64,000 bases of DNA, taken from the NCBI GenBank assembly GCA_002794785.1, contig NBBA01000005.1:1798001-1862000 (forward strand). The letters are read 5' to 3'. This DNA comes from Coniferiporia sulphurascens. Its lineage: Eukaryota > Basidiomycota > Agaricomycetes > Hymenochaetales > Hymenochaetaceae. Shown here in pieces: positions 59,535-64,000 of this stretch; positions within the stretch are counted from its first letter, which is position 1, and each line of letters starts with the position of its first letter. The position numbers and the translations under genes were made by a program. The notes beneath the pieces are model-generated. The model saw only the letters and a program-made list of their open reading frames with translations, did no database searches and was not told the DNA's origin.

Positions 59535-60447
59535 TCACTCAGGAGACCTGGATCTACTGTCTCTGATATCATCCCTGCTGTAACTCCTCCGTCCCCTGCT
59601 GCGTGAGACGCTTCTGCTCCTGCTCTTACTGCGCGAGTATCTCGAGTAGGATGAATACGAACGTGACCTGGTCCGCGAGCGGGACCGAGAAGGTGAGTAT
59701 GACCGACTGCGAGACCGACTTGAATACGCTGAGTGGCTTCGGGACCTTGACTTTCCACGATAGCCAGTGCCCCCCCTCTCATAACTCGGGGACCTCCTTC
59801 TTGGTCCAAGCCTACCTGGTGGTCTTCGGACGGGTGATCTCGAACGAGTCTGAGAGCGTGAGTGCGGCCGATAGGAATCCCGTCCAGGCGGACCACGACG
59901 TCCAAAATTCTTTCCGCGGTACGAGTCACCATAACGCGGCTCGCGATCGTACGCCGGCCGTCGACGAGCAGGCGCCCCCCGCGATCTGGAACGAAGACGT
60001 GACTGCGACCTGACTGTGTTCGGGTTGCGCACACGGGAGCGCGACCGAGAGCGAACAGGAAGGTCAGACAGTTCTACCTTCAAGACTGCGCCATCGAGTT
60101 GTCCGCCGTCCATATGCGAGGCCGCCTGGTGAGCAGCGGAGACACTTGAATATTCCAAAGCCGCCTTGCCCCGATTCTGACCGGCTGTAAAATGTTTACT
60201 TAAGAAATTAAAGCAAATCACAGTGTTACTAAACGTCCGTACATTTTCCAAATTTCGGGAGGTCGATCTTTGTTATGTCGCCATAAAACCCAAAGACAGT
60301 CCGGAGATGCGCCTCGACAACATTCCTGGTCAAGTTGGTGACAATCACGACCTTCGCATCAGGCGTAGCTTGACGAATAACATTGTCCATTTCGACATCT
60401 TCATCATTGAGTGGATGCGGCGATGTTGAACGACCTCTGGAAGACAT
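59535..60447 (-). CDS. RNPS1: RNPS1-like SR protein with one RRM (284 aa)
   Basis: Two exons: 60243-60447 and 59535-60184. One RRM occupies residues 30-110: AKVVIVTNLTRNVVEAHL as RNP2, FGFYGDITKIDLPKFGKSG and NRGKAALEYSSVSAAHQA as RNP1. VTNLTRNVVEAHLRTVFGFYG strongly favours RNPS1, which joins the splicing-linked ASAP/exon-junction complex. The rest is an RS domain of about 150 residues (SRSRSRSYSPSRSRSRTRS). The start is the ATG in AAGCCATGT; an upstream frame exists but lacks a good ATG. Confidence 0.92.
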
Positions 60448-60703
60448 GGCTTGTCTGTTAGAAAAAGGTGCGGCTGATTTTGCTAATGGTTTCGTGTTGG
60501 CAATTAAAGCGCCCGGAGCTGTGATTTCTGAATGCCGGCCCTGAAGTTTTATTTTATATACTACACCCTTACTACAATTACAATGATCGACGTCGTTGCG
60601 AGACGAATAGTATGTGAACTTAGACAAGGCTCAGGAAATAGTTTTGTGGATGTCCTATTCTACTCTACATGCAGTCAATTACATTTACATTTGGATTTCG
60701 TCT

Positions 60704-62651
60704 TTACAAGGCGAACGATAATCCCCCCGTCGGATTATAATCGAGGTCATTCAGATCATCCTCTTCCGGGGTTGCACCTCTGCCGGACAAAGTAGTCTTC
60801 GTGTATCTCCGAGAGCGACGTGCAAATCCTGAGCCGGTGGCGATCAAAGCACAGGCTGTCTTCTGATGTCTCACAAAAAGATCTCTGCGCGAGAATGCCG
60901 CATGGCTAAATATAAGAATGGGAATATATAAGTCAGTCTTCATGAATGAGTTTGTATTTGAGCATTTACCAATTACAAACAAATTTCTTTTCAGGTCGAT
61001 GATTGTTCTCGTGCCTTTGACAATCGTTATTGCGAATAAAACCCAACCCGCTGCGGTAATAGCAATGTAAAAATTGTGCTGCGAGACCCTACGGTGAAAA
61101 GACTCACCAAACACCGCACTGGAAAGGTTTTTCGCCCAAGTGTGTGCGTACGTGATCGCCCATGTGATCCTTTCGTTTCGTCGTCTTCGTACAGTCGGCA
61201 ATATAGCATCTGTAACCTTGGATCGATTCGCCGGTAGCAGACAGTCTCCCAGCAAAACTGAACAGTAGTTCGTCTGAAAGCCTTCCTCCAGGATGCATCA
61301 TCATAAAATACTTTGTCTTCTGAGCAACGTCCTTCCCCGAGATTCCCACGTGAGGATTCTCCAGGACTACATCGTGTGGAATAAGCGAGTCATACATTTC
61401 TAAAACATTTGCAGGATTACGGGACCTAGGTATGTTCGTCTTGTCCAATAGCTCTTTCCTGGCGCTTGATGGGCTGCAAGCAGGTTCCCCTGTTGGATCT
61501 AGAATTTCCGTGGTGATGGGGGTATAAAGATACGCAGGAGAGTGGCACTTCTGGGCGACACTGCCAACTCCACCAGAGCTGTCAAACGATTGTAAAGTAC
61601 TCCGCGTATTCCCCGGATTCTCGTCTAAGGGTTGACAAATAGGAGGAAACTGAAGAAAATAGCGCTCAAAGACATCCGGTAAATGTCCCGACGACACTGG
61701 GGGCCAAAGAGACAGCGATTCCCGACCAGAAGTTGAAACTGCATCACTGGTAAGTCCCGCCAGTGCAGCACTTGAAGCTTCTTCTGCCTTGAAAGTACTA
61801 GTCTCAAAGTCAGGTACTTTAAACAGCTGTTCGCCGCCTCTGATTAAGTCTTGAGGTCTAACGCATAAATTATTATTGCCACCAATTTGCTCGAACATGT
61901 TGATATCGGCCACGAGTCCGGGTAAACTCGTCAAAGGTTCCGCGAGTGATAGAGAAGATGCTACAGAGTAAGACGAGTTTGAGAACGTCAAGCCACAAGA
62001 GAGATCGTTTTCGTCTCCTTTAACAGTCTCCAGCGAGGAATTCAAAACCGTAGAGAATGACAGTATTGGAGTGCGAAGTGGCTTATGATCAGCAAGTATG
62101 TCGCTCTGAGTAAGACCTCCAGGTACCACGTAAAAGTTTCCAGAGTTATCAAAGGGGTCCAGCATAGTTAGATATGCCGGAGAAGAATTAGAAAACGCGT
62201 AGGGTGGGCAATCCAAGGATGTCACAGAAGGTAAGCCACTTAGAAGACCGGTAGCCTCCATGGTACTTGGTACACCCGTTTCCTCATCGAAGCGAAGACC
62301 CAAACCATTCTTCGGACGCGGAGCGTACTCGGTATGTCGATCCTCCAGGTCAAACGGGAAGGCACCAACAGACTGGAATTCGGACGAGCCACCCGAGTGG
62401 CTTTTTGGCAACAACAGTGGTCGAGACATTGGTAGAAATGCTGTTAGATGCAGGTCGTCTTCCGCCTTATCCGAGAGTAAGGAAAGACAATTGGGACTTA
62501 ACGTAGGCAAGGGTAAAGGATTAAATTCGAGGTCGGTGGATTGCAAGAAAAAGCTTGTGCTGCCATCGTGTCGAGGAGGAAGAAAGTCATTGTCGATTTG
62601 TGAGGCCCGTCTAAAGTCATGAAATTCGTAAGAGCTATTAAAGGAAGGCAT
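60704..62651 (-). CDS. C2H2 zinc-finger transcription factor (608 aa)
   Basis: Three exons: 61108-62651, 60970-61050 and 60905-60704 (60704-60905). The N-terminal 470 residues are acidic and Ser/Pro/Leu-rich with no fold, as in activation domains. Three zinc fingers near the C-terminus: RCYIADCTKTTKRKDHMGDH, FQCGVCGLGFIRNNDCQRHE, and a shortened VCNCHAAFSRRDLFVRHQKT whose last ligand is the Cys of TAC, so probably a C2HC finger. Exon junctions cut fingers two and three. Residues after the fingers (GFARRSRRYTK) are basic and could be an NLS. Target and process are unknown. It is divergent to the flavoprotein gene, 199 bp apart. Confidence 0.85.
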
Positions 62652-62850
62652 AGAGTAGTTCGTGATGAAGTAAAACTAGGAAAAGCTGTAAAGTAGGAGA
62701 GGCAGCGAGTTGTGGTATTGTGGTTGTGCTGTAAGATTGAAGGAACTAATAGGACGTAGCCACTAGTATGCATAACCGATTTGACTAGTGCCCGAAATGG
62801 ATGCTTACACCGCAGCAAAACATGAGCAAGGTCGCGTCGGGCATCCTCTC

Positions 62851-63966
62851 ATGTTCAGACCGGTCAAGCATCTCCCGCGTTGTTTATACTGGCGCTCCTG
62901 CGTTTCTCAACGCTTTGCTTCGTCAAAATGCGTTTCTAGTAAAATCCAGATATCACGGAGAACTAGGTATGCGTGGTATGCACTAGGCGGATTGAGTGCA
63001 TCTGTCCTCGGTCTCGGGTTTTGGGACATTGTCGGTTCCCGGCATGTGAGGCTTCCTCCACTGTCTCCTTTCTACTTCACGCAAACGACTTTAGCCTCCT
63101 CGGAGAGTACAAGTGAAAGTGGAAAGCTCATTCGGCTTTCTCTTCCTCCGGAGACCCTGGCAGGATTATCTGATCACCAGCCCATTTGGTCTGTCTATGT
63201 GAAGGACTCAGACATTCAAGTTGAACGTCCCTACACCCCTCTTGAGGGTATCTCTGCATCTGGGGAGATGACATTCTGGATTAAAAAGTACCCTCATGGC
63301 GAAGTTGGGAGATGGATTCATTCAAGATTACCTGGCGAAGTTATCGAAATACGCGGTCCTCAACAAACCTGGGCTTGGGAGGACGGTGATTGGAATAATG
63401 TCATTATGGCGAGTAGCACATCTCTTAGCTTTACCGTGTCTTTAAAATATCTAAGTAAAGTGAACAGATTGCTGGAGGGACCGGCATCGCTCCATTTTTC
63501 CAACTCCTTCATAACTACTTCACTCGTAAGCCAAAAGAGCAACAGACGACCAAATTTATGCTTCTTCAGTCATACCGTTCTCCCAATGAGCTCCCTGCAA
63601 CAGTCATGCGAGAAAAGCTGGCCTTGTGGTCCCGAGATAGGCCAGAAAAGCTTGAGATTCGAACGTTTGTCGACAAATTGGATGGAGCTACAAACCAGGG
63701 TGGATTAATCGAGGGAAGAATATCTAAGGCAGATATCAAAGCCGCATTAGAGACTAGTAGCGGAAAGACAATTATTCTTGTCTGTGGGCCTGAGCCGTGA
63801 GTACCATCATGTCCTGTTCGACTCTGCTCTAGAAACTAATAAGGTCCTGTCATAAAGGATGATAGATGCCCTAGCGGGCCCAAAGAACCGAGACCAATCG
63901 CAGGGAACGGTGGGAGGCGTGCTTGGAGAAATGGATAGTGGAAAGTTTGATGTCTGGAAACTATGA
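62851..63966 (+). CDS. Mitochondrial cytochrome-b5-reductase-like flavoprotein, Cyc2-like (331 aa)
   Basis: Three exons: 62851-63408, 63468-63796 and 63858-63966. An Arg/Lys-rich presequence (MFRPVKHLPRCLYWRSCVSQ) precedes one TM helix (YALGGLSASVLGLGFWDIVG). An FAD-binding FR fold follows with ERPYTPL, FWIKKYPHGEVGRWIHSRL and IRGPQQTW; the NAD-binding half has IAGGTGIAPFFQLLH and ILVCGPEPMIDALAGP, ending DVWKL. This fits membrane-bound cytochrome-b5-reductase relatives such as yeast Cyc2, which reduces haem for cytochrome c maturation at the inner membrane. An in-frame ATG at 62797 would add 18 residues and mask the presequence; I prefer 62851. The first intron is GC-AG (ATG|GCGAGT). Complete at the window edge. 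Confidence 0.87.
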
Positions 63967-64000
63967 GTTGCAGGCTACAGATCACTTAGATTGCCTTGTT

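Noticed and set aside
1..64000. Bacterial-style features (operons, CRISPR, ribosome binding sites)
   Set aside because: The genes are intron-rich and eukaryotic; no direct-repeat arrays or Shine-Dalgarno-led gene runs were seen.

Overview
The window is nuclear DNA of a filamentous basidiomycete, most likely an Agaricomycete. The evidence is dense genes on both strands, many short introns (mostly 46-70 nt) with fungal splice and branch signals, no bacterial-type operons, and proteins typical of this group. I rebuilt about 25 genes exon by exon by hand. All joins keep frame except in the NPC1 homologue, but none was checked against RNA or a database.

Layout. 1-440: 5' end of a secreted GH18 chitinase (-). 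873-1742: orphan Ser/Pro-rich protein (+). 1743-3897: gene-poor. 3898-7700: divergent pair of a WTAP/Mum2-like m6A-writer subunit (-) and a WRAP53/TCAB1-like WD40 protein (+). 7855-9141: Ran1-like kinase (-). 9688-11385: xylitol/sorbitol dehydrogenase (+). 11670-15068: large disordered protein with a CUE-like tail (+). 15328-17074: HEI10 meiotic RING E3 (-), with a 412-bp MITE 66 bp upstream of its ATG. 18608-20924: cyclin-box protein (-). 21527-25321: UBA1 (-). 25949-28388: cactin (-). 28539-30947: mitochondrial ClpX (+). 31219-32198: RanBP1 (-). 32417-33324: Emp24-type p24 cargo receptor (+). 33666-36822: kinesin-8 (-). 37086-38388: dihydroorotase (+). 38752-41078: GW/Q-rich conserved fungal protein (+). 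41475-42334: one-TM coiled-coil protein (+). 42442-46719: STRIP/Far11 STRIPAK subunit (+). 47123-52358: 1,647-aa GAS2/GAR-domain cytoskeletal protein (-). 52836-54627: DPH1 (-). 54895-59391: NPC1 sterol transporter (+) with reading-frame anomalies. 59535-60447: RNPS1-like SR protein (-). 60704-62651: C2H2 transcription factor (-). 62851-63966: mitochondrial cytochrome-b5-reductase/Cyc2-like flavoprotein (+).

The genes are mostly core housekeeping functions (ubiquitin activation, splicing and RNA modification, nuclear transport, ER-Golgi traffic, mitochondrial proteolysis, pyrimidine and diphthamide synthesis, microtubules, meiosis), not a functional cluster. Many neighbours are divergent with 150-270 bp between start codons, or convergent with short 3' gaps.

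The main unusual signals are: a MITE with 38-bp perfect terminal repeats beside HEI10; three 7-nt microexons, one in the HEI10 RING and one in the ClpX pore loop; seven or eight GC-AG introns among about 134 inferred; and an NPC1 gene with a one-base frame deficit and an unresolved 5' end. I found no rRNA, CRISPR or convincing tRNA, but I could not run a covariance search.
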